Shown here: piece after piece, positions 9,741 through 21,457 of the stretch
Layout: every line of letters starts with the position of its first letter
Numbering within the stretch: the stretch's first letter is position 1
Assembly (NCBI GenBank): GCA_963930775.1
Contig: OZ005705.1
Span: forward strand, 5,394,001-5,458,000
DNA from: Cliona cf. orientalis
Taxonomy: Eukaryota; Porifera; Demospongiae; Clionaida; Clionaidae
Length of the DNA stretch: 64,000 bases
Reading direction: 5' to 3'
Notes under the pieces: model-generated
What the model was told of the DNA's origin: nothing
The model's input: the letters and a program-made list of their open reading frames with translations, nothing else
Database searches by the model: none
Translations under genes and position numbers: made by a program

Positions 9741-12700
9741 TCAATTCAGAACTATGCTCCACAGCATAACTACAGCAGCGATGATCACGTACACTCCACG
9801 AGGTACCACAACCACTCCTCCACTAGTGCCAGTACCTCCAGTAGTAGTTGGGCAGCCAGTGGGTTTGACTGCATTATCACCAGCTGCCAGCCTCTCACAG
9901 CATGACTGAGGCTCAAAGCAGTTGCACTGGTCTGGAGCCTGGTAGGGGCAGCTGACTTGTGGTAGACCATCATTGACCAATTCAAACATTCCTGAGTCCT
10001 GAATAAATTAATTTCAATGAAGAGTTAGATTTAGTATGCTAATTACTAAAGCACTGCGCTGAGGGACACTTAATTAATTGAATACAACATGTAACCATAA
10101 TGTAAGGAACTCGATTCCTGGAATTTTATGAATCCAATAAAATTAATAGATCTGCTTCAAAAAACAAGGACTACGACTGCTATTAGTCAACCGACCTATC
10201 ATCACACATAACAATTACTTAATAGCATTGTGTTTCAACTGTGTATGTTGCAGCCTGGAGCTCAATTAGTCTTGCCCACCAGCCCCTCCTACACTAGCCT
10301 CGTACCCAGGCTCTAGGGGGAGGGGAAAGGAGAGCCTGGTATCAGTTGCATGCGCATGCGCTTAATTTCCCCAGATTCTGGGGAAAATCGGATATTTTCC
10401 GTATACTATCCGTGTACTTGACCTTTAACCCAGGCAAGGGTTCAGCAGAACTACGAGAAGGACCTAACAACGAAGGTATTTCAGGCAACGAGTGGACTGT
10501 GTTTGTGCTACAATGGCTTACTGAGAGTTCTTGGCCTCATTCGATGTTTTTCACTGCTCGAAGGAGTAGGAGGTAAGCATTGATCTTGATAGGCAGATGC
10601 CCAACGAGGCTTGCTTGAATTCGTAAAACTACTCTGGACAACGCCATTGAATAAAATAGCTTCGCTGTCGAGATACAGCGCTCTTCAATTGTTGATTACG
10701 TAACTTTGTTTTAGTCACGTGGCTTTAATTAAGCGCATGCGCACGCAACTGATACCAGGCTCTCCTTTCCCCTCCCCCTAGAGCCTGGGTACGAGGCTAC
10801 TCCTACACACACACACAGAGAGAGAGAGAGGATCTGGTGAAGGACCATTGCCAGGTTAAGTCCTTCAGCTATATAAGACAACTATATATTATGTCCATGC
10901 ACGTGGAGGTGGTGCATTTTTACCCCGCGCGCGCATGCGCAGCAAGGGGTAAAGTAATCGGTTGTGTCGTTGTTGTGAGCACAAAAATCGCCATATCTCG
11001 AGATGTAGGCATCTAAGCGCCTCGTAAGCACAACGAATCAATAGAATTCGGCGAAAAACTAGCTTCAGTGTGCGTCAAATCGATGGACACGGTCCACGGG
11101 CGTCACAAATAGTGCTTTTTTGTTGGCTAACGTAGCCACGCCTATCGACAGTGCCCACTCAATGCATAATGCATGCCCATTGTGTTTTGTGCCCATGCGC
11201 ACAACTAAGTAGCCAAGAATATGACTGGTAAAGATCGTTGAAATTAATAAATGCTCGTTAAATAAAGTCTATCCACATCCGCTGACGGAGCTGAAATCTG
11301 CAGCCCTATGGAACCAAAACATAATGTAAGACGGCTATACTATTAATTTTCAACAAATATAGTATCTGTCTATCTGGTGCAGAGAGAGTGCTTTTTGTCA
11401 CCGGGACCTCCAGTAGCTACATATATACAATTAAGCAGCACTTCCACTAATTTTCTGAAGTTCACTATGATAAAATTATGACCATGCACACGCACAAAAG
11501 CAACTCTATAGATTGCGCAATGTGCGCGCGGGGTATGTGCTCTACAGAGCTCTAGTTCTTGGAAATGTATCATTCTGTTAGCTACAATGTATGTTCCTGG
11601 AAGTCTAATGTAAGATCAGAGTTGAAATTATTTAATTTACATAGGTAGTATTACCAAGCGTGTATTAGGAAGAGTACATAACTGCATGGGCGAGCAAGCT
11701 CTACCCTATATACGTGTGCCAGAATCCATATTTCGTTTACACAGTGATCATACACATGGCTGTGTGGTTGCAGGTGTGCTGCACAGTGTTTGACTACGGT
11801 ACCCACCATGCAGTACCAAGGGACTACCCTGCAGTATTATTCATGGGCTTGTGGCCACACAGTTTTCACTGGTATCTATTACGTGCTGTGATGCCGCTAT
11901 CCATCATACTGCATAAGTGCAATACTAACATACAGGAGCTACGTGGTATTAATACAGTATCTACGGTATAATCCCAGCCCTCTCTCCATAAAACAATAAC
12001 TTATTATACCAGTATCATAATAATACCGTAGAATCCCGCGATTTATGCCCCTCCTTTGTGCATTCATGCTAGCATGGGGGGGGGGGGAATCATTACATTT
12101 CCGTGCTATGACCATTACCGATCGTTGAATGCAACGTGTTTGAGGGGGACCACTCACCACGATCCGATATAAGTTGTTCTAGGTCCTAGGGGACGACTCG
12201 TGGCAATACAAGTAGTCCTGGGGGACTACCTATACTACTGAGCAACATATGTGGTCCTGGGGGACCGCCTGTAGGGGAGACCATTAATAGTTGCATGCCG
12301 ACAGTACCCCAGACTAGGGGGGGGGGGGGGCTTATGCGCAAGACAAAACTACCTATACAAGAACTTGAGTTAAAAGTGCAGGGGGGCTTATGTGTGTGTG
12401 TGTGGGGGGGGGGGGGTGGGGTATAATCGCGGATCATCATGACAGTTGTAGCTGTTTGAAATTATACCTCAGGTGATGAACTTGAACAAAATGCTCCAGT
12501 CGGGCCTGTGACAACGGTTATTTGCAAATCCTGTACTGCATCTGTTGTCCAATTGATTGCATTGAAGCCGTCTCTAAATCTTCCTTCTCCAAACAGCCTA
12601 GCTGCTTCTGGATTCAATCTACATAATAGCATATTATAGGAGATTCAGTTAAAAACATGATATCTCATGGATCAGTTTCATTTTCTACATAACAAAGTTT

Positions 12701-15700
12701 CATTAGCCTGTGCCTCACTAGCTACATGCTTTAAGTTCCAGTAATCATACTAGTAAATATTCTGCAACAGACCCCGCCACAAAATTTTTTTTCAATTAGG
12801 AATATTAATTTAGATCTCTAAGATCATCCAGATGGTTAATGATCTAGAAAGGAGGCATGAAACTGAGATAACCACATATTATGGTTTAACTAATGATTCA
12901 CTATTAATTTTTACACTGTAAATTACAGTATACCAGTGTGGCTAACTAACGGAAGATATTTTTCGAAGAAAGGGCCAAAGGCATTAATAGTAAATTCCCC
13001 AGACTGCAGCTGCTGTATATAAGGAAAGCTGACACACAAATCCAGATTTCTCCTGCCTGGTGGGCGAGGGTAGAACTGTGGAAAAGCTAGGCACATCTCC
13101 TCAAGAGTACTCTCACCACCCTGAGTTATAAATTTGAAGATTTTTAAAATTGTTACACGTATAAAATTTAATCCTTACAGTCGTCACACTTGTCCTGTTG
13201 GTGGCATTGTAGTAGCACTTCAAAATGAGAATATCCCCCTTTATTATAATAATAAAATTCAGTGTTAACTACATGTAGAGCTTCTCTGGAGTACATAATT
13301 ATTATGTGCATAGAGTCCAGATCTACCCCACGCACAAGACACAAACTAATGCTATAGGTTTTGAACATGATGAACATCATACATACAAATTTGCAATTAT
13401 AACATGGTTGAAAGGCATGGCCATTAGAAAACACTATTTATAATAGCACTAATACTGTTATGGCCCTTATAAAGCGTCTAAGCAAAAGCAGTTAATCTTT
13501 TCAAAATTTCGACACCAGTCCATGGTAGCTAGTGTGGCATTTGTAACTCACTGTAATGCCTACATCTCCAGATCTAGAATTGGTTTGTATAGATGACCAT
13601 GACGACGTAATCTGGTTTGCATGCGTGCGGAATAGACCTATATTATTCACTTACTGGTAGCATAGTGACTTCCTTTGGTAAATGAGAAAAGTCTTGGAAA
13701 TTGAAATCATAATTTTGATTTAGATCAATTGGAGGGAGTTCTTCATACACGCTGCATTCAGAGTTCCAGCGAAGGTGCTGTATTTCAAGAGCCCTTCCTG
13801 TATGTGTCAAGATTCAAATCTGCATAGTTACCCGCGTGCGCATGCGCAAGGGGTAAAGTAATTGGTCGTGTCATCGTTGTCGTTGTTAGCACAAAAATTG
13901 CCACATCTCAAGGTCTAGGCACCTGAGCGACTAGTAAGTACAATGAATCGGTCGAAAAACGGGCTTCAGCGTGTTTCGAATCGAGGGACATAGTCCACGA
14001 GCATCACAAATAGTGGATTTTTGTTAGCCTTCGTAACCATGCCTATCGATAGTGCCCACTCAATGCATTATGCATGCAGGCCTTTAACTCTTAACTGCAT
14101 GTTTTTACAGCAATTATTTTTCTCCTTACAACCTTATCTAATACATAGTATTACTTATGGGTGTTCACTTGTATTAGCCAGAAATTTGTGCTATTTGTGC
14201 ATCCTATGATATCTTGTATGGATATGAAATTTTATATACAAAAAAAAAAAAAAAAATGCCTGTGCTCTCTGCTCATGCGCATTACACACAAAAGCAGAAT
14301 CTGATCTATAGATTGTGCAATGTGCACACAGGGTATGTGCTCTACAGAGCTCTTGTTATAATGAAGCACTAGCTATTGTATTGTGTGACAATTGCCTGCA
14401 TGCAGTCATGAAGCCAAAATCATGAACACAATCATGAATTGGAGTAACTATTACAGACTAGTACAGAATTTCCCAAAATCATTAACCCTCGGTGCATGTG
14501 TGAGGGTTACGGTAGTCATTCTGTGTGTGTGTGTGTGTCTGTCTGTCTGTCTGTTACCACGCTAACTACTATATATACCTCGTTTGCGAGTCCAAACTGC
14601 GGTGTTATAAGGTTCCTTATGGCATTCCAAACACATGTGATTTGTGTGGATTTCACAGAGAATGCTTTGTTTGCTAGTTTTGGCGTCATTTGCTGATTCT
14701 AGGCTGCTTGAATTCTCCGATCACTTTGCTCATAAATAGAATGCTGGGTGTGTTACGCTATATATGGCATAGGCCTAATAGTTATACGCACGCGCGAGGG
14801 TTACGAAGGCGAGATCTGCATGGAGACGTAGCTAGCTATATTATATGCTGGCCCTTCTGTACAGAATGTTCCAGAGATCAGACCTATGGTTCATCCAGTG
14901 AAGCGTGTGTCATTATCGCATTATCGAGCTCACAGTTTAAATTTCAGAGGCCTTTCTGGTGACGACGCGTCCATGTCTATTGAAAAATCAAATCATGCCT
15001 CCATGCAGTCAAGCAATGTCCAAAGTGTTCATTCACAGTATACCACTATTAATAAAGTTGTTAATATTTAATACTGTATGGCGGGTAATTTTCGTGGGGG
15101 CTAATTATTTTCATGGAAAGTCCGAAAAGGCCCTCAAAATTAATTTTCGTGTTTTAAATTTCGTGACCGCAACCAATCCAGGGGCGTGGCACTGCTGCAC
15201 AAGCGATGATGTAATCGATACACGCGCTCGCAATCTTCTTTGTTACTAAGCCATACCTACAGAGACTTGGACAAATAGCATGAGATAGGAGAATAATATT
15301 ATTAGTGTCGAAGACACTAGATCTATCAGCTGGATGACAATGGCTACTGTTGCATGCTAATACTACAGGAAGTGTTGGCCGCGCTGCCACGATGTTTGTG
15401 GCCATGCCCATCATCATATGATGGACTCGCATATCACTGTAGGCATTAATTTTCGTGGATGGGAAAATTTCGTGACTGCTAAGTCAACCACGAAAATAAT
15501 GAAAATTAGCACCCCACGAAAATTACCCTCCATACGGTATACAATCATCTTCATAGCTACCTGCCTAGTATGTCATTACCATAAATCTCATAGCGCCGAG
15601 GGTTTGGCACCAGTGGTGTTCATTAATAATATTATTATTATAGTAATGGTAAAGATGCATAGAGTATCTATATATACTTGTAGACATCATAGATCTAGAG

Positions 15701-18700
15701 TCTGACTAGCTATGATGTCTACTCCATGCATCTTTAGCAACATATTTGGCAAATTCTATACTAGTCAGTAATCATGGCAATGTTGTCATTGTTTGCTAAC
15801 TTGTACCATGACATAGCTAGTACAAGTTATCAAACAATGCTAGTTCAAAAGTTGTACCTAGACACAGTATTTTGCTGTTATGCTTGCTTTTGGACCGATA
15901 AAGGTTCTGCTCTAGTATTAGCTATACAGATGGCCGGATGTAGCTATATATAAGAGCATTGGGATGTCATGATTGATGAATCAGCAAAAAGCCATTAAGC
16001 TTGGAAGTAAAGGAAATTATTTTATTTTAGGTAATCATCACTTTAGCATGCGTATTATACGATATCTTGTCAAAAACCATTGGTGTGCTTCTCGTCCAGA
16101 GAGAGCTTAGTCACCAATCGAGCAAGATTTAATGATGCCATATCTCTCAAATTTCAGCAAAGTCAGCGAACACTGAACCTATATGTATAAGAAATTCTCA
16201 TTTTTGACGTATATTATAAAAGGAGGCATGTGGATGTACAGCTAGTATGACTACTGTATCAGCCCCTCGCGCATACGCCAAGGGTTATAAAAATTATTAA
16301 TTTGGTACCAAGACTAAAGATATTTACCAGCAAGATGAGTGTGCAGGGCACTGGCAAAGATTTGGATGCCACCATCTGGGAGGTACTGTGCATGGATGCA
16401 TAGGTCAATTAATTTTATCCAATAGTAACTATTATTCTACGTACACTTTCTGTACAATTAGCTGTACAGATTCCTCCAATCATGTAGTTAGGTGCTCCAG
16501 GAGGTACGACCATAAAAGAAGTTACACTGTGACCTAGGAACATTATTCCAGCATCATGCTCTCTAGGAGTACTTGTGTAGTAGAATCTTATTCCTGAGCT
16601 GTCGGTTACACCTAATATAATGGTAACGTGGAGCATCAGATGGAGCCATTCTTATACACAAAGCTCAATAATGATTGCTTAAGCTGTATTATACGTATAC
16701 CTTCCAGCATATCAGGATTGTCATAGTGCATCTCTATTACTGCATGATGGGCCTCTCCATCACCTCCTAACGGCAGTGCCACGTTGTCAGGATATACAAA
16801 ATCCTATTATTAAGTGATAACTATTTTAATTGCTATTGATGATGTAATATAATTATTATCTTTATAACATACCCCTCCTCCAACAGCCCATGCTGCAATG
16901 AGAACTCCCTGACCACCACCCCTGCAAGCACTGACGTTATTAGATACAGCATGGCAGGGACCAGTTTCACCAACAAGGGTAGCATTCAGCGGGCTTGGGC
17001 ATAAGTATATCAGCATGTGATGGACAAAAGCATGCACACGGGGTGCAATAACAGGAGATATCTATAATACAAGACCAGAATAATAATAAAAGAATAGTTA
17101 ATAAGTGTCACACATGCCTCTAGATCTCATAGATCTAATAGCATGAAGGTAGCTGTTACTGTGTGCAGTCATTGCCTGTAAGCTATCCTTTAAGACTGGA
17201 TTCTTGGGCCTTAATTGTTAGCTACCACAACTGGCTGCAAAGTAGCATACAGTAGCAGCTACAAGTCTTAAAAGGTAGTGGATCTATAAAAATTAATGGT
17301 CTGGTGGGCAGTAGTAATATTATATGAACAATATGGAAGCAAAATCCACACACAGATCTATAGTTATTACCCTGGTGACATATTTTGTTGCAAGTCTGAC
17401 GTCCTCAGGTAATTCAAAGCTTTGACACCAGTAAGTAGTTGACTCACTGGGAATAGTAATCTGTCATTTAAAATTATATAACACCATTATTATGAATCAT
17501 GAGGTCTGTGTCTTTCTCACATTTGATATTGTGAGATCGAATGACTGCAGATCAGCAGGTTCACTGGGAGGGCTGGCCAGTCCTCCAAGGAGGTTGATAC
17601 TGGCTGAGCCCTGATAGTTATGAAATACTGCAGTCTCTCCAAGAGGGTCAGATGGATCACTGTTGCTGAAACTCCATACAGTACGAGTTGTTCCAATCTG
17701 CATGAATACTTGGTTTTTCAATTGTTCGATTGTAGACACATAATTTATGGTTAACACCTATCTACACCTATTTGCACAGAACACATCAAAGCTATACCTA
17801 ACATGCAGCTGAACAGATGTCCTTTGTGTACACATAAACACTGGCTAGCATATTATTACAAAAGTCTAGGCAATATACATTACACGCGCATGCGCAACAA
17901 CAATCAGTTTGTCTGTCGTCTGTCAGCATAAAATCGGCAAATCTCAACATTTAAGCGAATGTATGATCAATAAATTAATAAGTGGATCTAAGACAGCGAA
18001 AAAATACCTCCTATCCCTAACCCTAGGCAATCGCCAGGGGAGCTGCAAATTATGAAAGTATGTTGGACACACCTACATCGGACACACCCACCAGTACCTA
18101 TGACACTAGGGCATCTACTGCACATGTTTGAGCTTCTCTACTATAGGGAAACTCCGAGTCTACTGTGCATGCTAGCTTGAGTTTCTACAGCATGCTCAAA
18201 AATTAATGTGATTTGTGATTATGGATCTCAGAAGGGAACGAAAGAGATCACTTAAAGTTTCTGAGGAGCAAGAGGCTACACTTCAAAGAATAGAGGCCAC
18301 TAAAAGGAGGTATTGGTGATATATTTCATGGCACGTGGAGTATGTGCTCTATGAGCTCTAGTTTAATGTGTAGCTGACTAAGGCTTACACTACTATGAAA
18401 AGAAGCCTTAATGAAATTGCTGGCATTCCAGTTCATGTGTCAATCAATTACAGTTAAAGAGACTCATATTAGTAGTCTTTGAACTCCTTGTTCACCAGGT
18501 CACTGAATGATAGTGAATGTATCTGAGGGTATACTCTAATCTAATTTTGCCCTGCCGTCCTTTTGAATTTGAAGCAGCTTTATTAAGTCACAGCTAAGGC
18601 CATCTCGCCACCATACATATCATATCAGTGGGCTGTTTATTGTGACTATAACATCCCAAGCAGTGGCAAGAATTTTAGCTCAGGTCGGATGGCTTCCTGT

Positions 18701-21457
18701 CAACTCCCAGTTGTATGTCACGCATGGACAGTGAAATGAACTACAGATTAGCACATGGACTAAAACAACTAGCTAACTTTTACAGAACAATTAGCAAGAT
18801 ATGGGGATCAAGTGCATGCTCAGGAGTACAGTAGAGTAAGTGATCAATCCTCGGACGATAGTAATGCTCGGACGCTCTATCAGGTATTAAAGAGGGGGTG
18901 TGGCCTGGATGAAGTCTTTACCACGTAAGGTCTAGGTCTAGCATCAACATACATCAGAACCGGATGTGTATCTTCACTACCTTCGGAGCGAGAGTAACTC
19001 AAATGCGATGTCCGATTGCATCAAACCTTAGACAGTTGCTGAAGTAGGGTAAGAGTTGATAAAACCTGATGTAGAAGGCTAGTCAACGAGTCTTACGGCT
19101 GGGACTCCATGTGGATAGAATGCGGAGGTCCAGCCAAGGTCTGTGAACCCAACCCCTGGACGCTCGCTCAAGCAATCCAAAAACAGAACTTTTGTCCGAG
19201 GTTTGATGCAATCGGACGTCACCTTTGAGCAGATAAAATACCTAGAGTTGCTCTAGGGAAGGATTAAGCAACAGTTACCTTAGGGATTGAATTAAGCAAA
19301 ACACACCTTACTACCAGTTTTTTAAGTAAAGTGCTGGTTGCTTTAATCTCCCCTAAAGTAACTCTAGGTGTGTTTTGCTTAATTAATGGTTGCTTGAATC
19401 CTTCCCTAGGGTATTTTTGCTAATAGCGTAAGCCGCCATATATCGGCATGTACGTAATACCGGCACCGCCCGTGCCAATCATCGGCACCTAGTTTACGAC
19501 GTATTTTACGGGATTATACGGATATCGTTGAAGCGTTTACGGACCTGAAACTTTCAATGGCCATTGCACATCCTGAAGGAAAGTAAACAGGAAGAAAAGG
19601 ATGATATTACTGGCAAGAAGGCGTGGCGAAGAAGCTCTGTACCAAGTTCGATCAAAATCGGACAAAGTATCTGGCGTCTACAGGAAGAAACAGCTCATGG
19701 CGGCTTTACCGTGGCCTAGCAAGAGCTAGAAAGATTATTATTCCGTCATAGTTGCTCTGAAGGTGGAGGCTGATGCCTAGAACACATCCAAGTCCTTCAT
19801 GAATTTATTGTACTGTTGAAACGGCTCTAGTATCGATTTTACGTGTAGTATCAACACATTCACGGCTACCGTTCGAAGACGATGCAAGCGATCGATATGA
19901 GAAGAGAGATATAGCAAGAGGACATCCTGAAGTATCTGGGGATATTTTTTCTATAATTTTCTGGCAAGTAAGGCAGCAGTAAAAGGCTCGAGAAGGCCAA
20001 GGTGCCAATAAATGGCGCATTCGCCATTATGGAAAAGAATAGGTGTGCCGATAATACGTACCGGTTGCCGATAAATGGTATTTTCATGTCTGCTTATTAG
20101 TGCTTATAGCTCATTGATTACTAGGGCCTACCTCTCTGGATTCCAGCTAATGAAAGCCTACTTCAAGAGCTTTCTTTCGGTGCAAGAACCAAGTTCATAC
20201 GTCATTCCTGACGGGAGTTACAAATCGGGAAAATTTGCATGCCGATAAATGGCGGCTTACACTACAGCTATAATATAATACCCATGGGCGTCACACCCGG
20301 GGGGTCAGGGGGGGCTATGGCCCCCCACTTTTCATGACCGGACACACCCACTTTTAGATTATGCCATAGAATAAGCTGACCTTACCTATCTATATGAACG
20401 TTTTGCCTGAAAACTAGACTGCTTACATCGGTGCTCGAGTTATCAGCAGCTTCTATCTGCCCTACGGTCGTCCCCTCTGCTTTTGCTCTTTAAATTCAGT
20501 GCTGTTCACGAACTCGTTTCCTGTTAATTAGTGGGCGTGGCTAAAAATTTTGCGCACGCCACTGTTACTTGACCCTTGCCCCACTCACCTTCCAATTGCT
20601 TCCGACGCCTATGATACCAGGATAATACAATGGCATATAATATTTGGGTAAACATTAGACCATAGCTCAAAGTGGGGGATGGACCGACATTCCATTGTGG
20701 GCCCTCTTTTGTGAGGGTAGGGTACTTATTATACCAGTGGCAGTGGCAGTGGCAGTACAAACATAGAGCAGATGGCACTATACAGTAGCTATACACACTA
20801 CTGTACATGTAACAAACAGTAGCTAAGTCTCATCGAGGCATTCCTCGCGGTTGGTCGCATTCAAATTTAGCAAACTCACATCAATGTCCAGGTCCTTAGG
20901 GTCGCAAGTTGTTAGATTCCTAGAAAACTCAAGAATAGTGTAACCATCTTCCTCCTCTCCAAATGAAAGAAACCAGTCTTGACTTGCATCAATGGGAGGC
21001 AGCACACGCCTCTCAGCATAACGGTCCTGCACGACATATTCAAAATAATTCCAGGTAGGACCACCAACAATGACACAAACATATATACAGCAATAACCAA
21101 CTCTAAGCCTTATGTGTTTATAATGCTAAATCATTATGCATGCATGGTACACCAATGGGGCTAAAAAATTACATGAAAGTATGATTTTCCATCTGCAGCA
21201 ACCCATCCTATGACCACATCAGATCCAGGCATCTGTCCGTTGGGAGAAACTCCAAAACCAACCCAGCCCGTGGTACTGACGTTCACGGCGAAGTGAATGG
21301 TCCCAGCTGTGATGCTGTAGTTCCAGTAGAGTCCATAGAACTGTCCTTGGCCATCAAACAGCACCTTCTGGAAGGGATACTTTGAGCTGAACTCGACGTG
21401 TGCGCCTGTTGCCAGCAGAGGCAGCAATAAGAGAAGAGACAACAAAAAGACCTTCAT
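9741..21457 (-). CDS. MOXD1-like DOMON/copper monooxygenase, copy B
   Basis: Thirteen exons: 21457-21173, 21026-20880, 17697-17521, 17460-17371, 17061-16873, 16803-16701, 16611-16445, 16384-16327, 13797-13655, 13238-13179, 13120-12951, 12618-12468, 9998-9741. They total 1998 nt and give 665 residues with all phases consistent. Signal peptide about 1-20; DOMON about 30-150; copper type II ascorbate-dependent monooxygenase halves about 200-500. Predicted copper ligands are HHM (~248), His of HYDNP (~322), HTH (~401-403) and Met of EEMC (~482). The hydrophobic tail (VIIAAVVMLWSIVLN) suggests membrane or GPI anchoring. The family (MOXD1, DBH, tyramine hydroxylase) hydroxylates small molecules with ascorbate; the substrate here is unknown. 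Introns 2 and 8 are swollen by mobile elements absent from copy A. Confidence 0.88.
10295..10799. mobile_element. ~505 bp element with ~70 bp terminal inverted repeats
   Basis: The left arm (10295-10367) begins TAGCCTCGTACCCAGGCTC and ends GCGCATGCGCTTAATT. The right arm (10727-10799) is its reverse complement with few mismatches. It sits in intron 12 of gene B. Shorter relatives with a TAGCCT...CCCAGG...CCTGG core occur near 31445-31508, 55270-55325, 24130-24220 and 926-974. The small frame inside (10346-10576) has no recognisable domain. Confidence 0.7.
10921..11555. repeat. GCGCATGCGC repeat family, copy 2
   Basis: Opens CCCCGCGCGCGCATGCGCAG, contains AAGGGGTAAAGTAAT and a GTCGTTGTTGTGAGCACAAAAATCG-like block, and closes GGGTATGTGCTCTACAGAGC. 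It lies in intron 12 of gene B. With copies 3 and 5 it forms the better-conserved subgroup of the family. Confidence 0.6.
12060..12440. repeat. G-run and CTGGGGGAC repeats
   Basis: Several long G runs (about 12076-12087, 12318-12330, 12403-12419) surround three tandemly spaced GTCCTGGGGGAC palindromes (about 12210-12265). It is low-complexity intron sequence with quadruplex-forming potential. It lies in intron 12 of gene B next to exon 12. No gene seen. Confidence 0.45.
13827..14359. mobile_element. GCGCATGCGC family copy 3, with empty site in copy A
   Basis: It is inserted in intron 8 of gene B between CTGCAT and AATGAAGC. In copy A the same intron (about 4590-4605) reads CTGCATGTAATGAAGC without it. 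It starts near CCCGCGTGCGCATGCGC and ends near GCTCTACAGAGCTCTTG. This comparison shows the family to be mobile and gives near-exact borders. An A16 tract (14240-14255) and no coding frame were seen inside. Confidence 0.7.
14480..15069. other. Inserted DNA in gene B intron 8
   Basis: Relative to copy A, gene B has about 1.1 kb of extra DNA after ACTAGTACAGAATTT. This part opens TTAACCCTCGGTGCATG with a (GT)n/(CTGT)n tract (14520-14552); related openings occur at 55900 and 56815. The 66-, 90- and 61-codon frames here resemble nothing I know. Confidence 0.4.
15070..15541. mobile_element. ~470 bp element with ~45 bp terminal inverted repeats
   Basis: The left end (15070-15115) reads ATACTGTATGGCGGGTAATT and the right end (15489-15541) is its reverse complement with few changes, ending CCTCCATACGGTAT. 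Both arms carry repeated TTTTCGTGG blocks. It is in gene B intron 8 and absent from copy A. Non-coding; MITE-like. Confidence 0.7.
17880..18360. repeat. GCGCATGCGC repeat family, copy 4
   Basis: Near-identical duplicate of copy 1 (6666-7150) in intron 2 of gene B, carried along by the A/B duplication. It differs by a few short indels, for example AAAAGGAGGTATTGG at 18302 against CTGTATTGG at 7097. Confidence 0.55.
19235..19417. mobile_element. Palindromic MITE, copy in gene B intron 2
   Basis: Second copy of the 8048-8257 palindromic element. It lacks about 25 bp of the right half (between TTTTGCTTAATTAA and TGGTTGC), which breaks the symmetry. The flanks match those in gene A, so it predates the duplication. 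Confidence 0.65.
19428..20261. mobile_element. ~834 bp element with 23 bp terminal inverted repeats
   Basis: The ends are GTAAGCCGCCATATATCGGC (19428) and, as reverse complement, GTAAGCCGCCATTTATCGGC (20261). Internal copies of the CCGATAAATGG core occur near 20004-20016, 20049 and 20068-20082. It lies in intron 2 of gene B and is missing at the matching place in gene A (about 8262-8275), so it inserted after the duplication. The frames inside (19805-20087) have no known domain. Confidence 0.72.
20282..20625. mobile_element. ~344 bp insertion with short inverted ends
   Basis: The left end is ATGGGCGTCACACCC and the right end CGACGCCTATGAT (imperfect 9-bp inverted ends). A GGGGGTCAGGGGGGGCTATGG block follows the left end, and GTGGGCGTGGC lies near the right. 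It is absent from gene A between GCTATATAATATTACG and ATGGCATA. The class is uncertain. Confidence 0.5.

Noticed and set aside
10346-10576. 76-codon frame inside the 10295-10799 element
   Set aside because: No transposase-like motif; it begins within the inverted repeat arm.
19805-20087. Overlapping 71- and 73-codon frames in the 19428-20261 element
   Set aside because: Two frames over the same bases, both without domain; the element is too short to encode a transposase.
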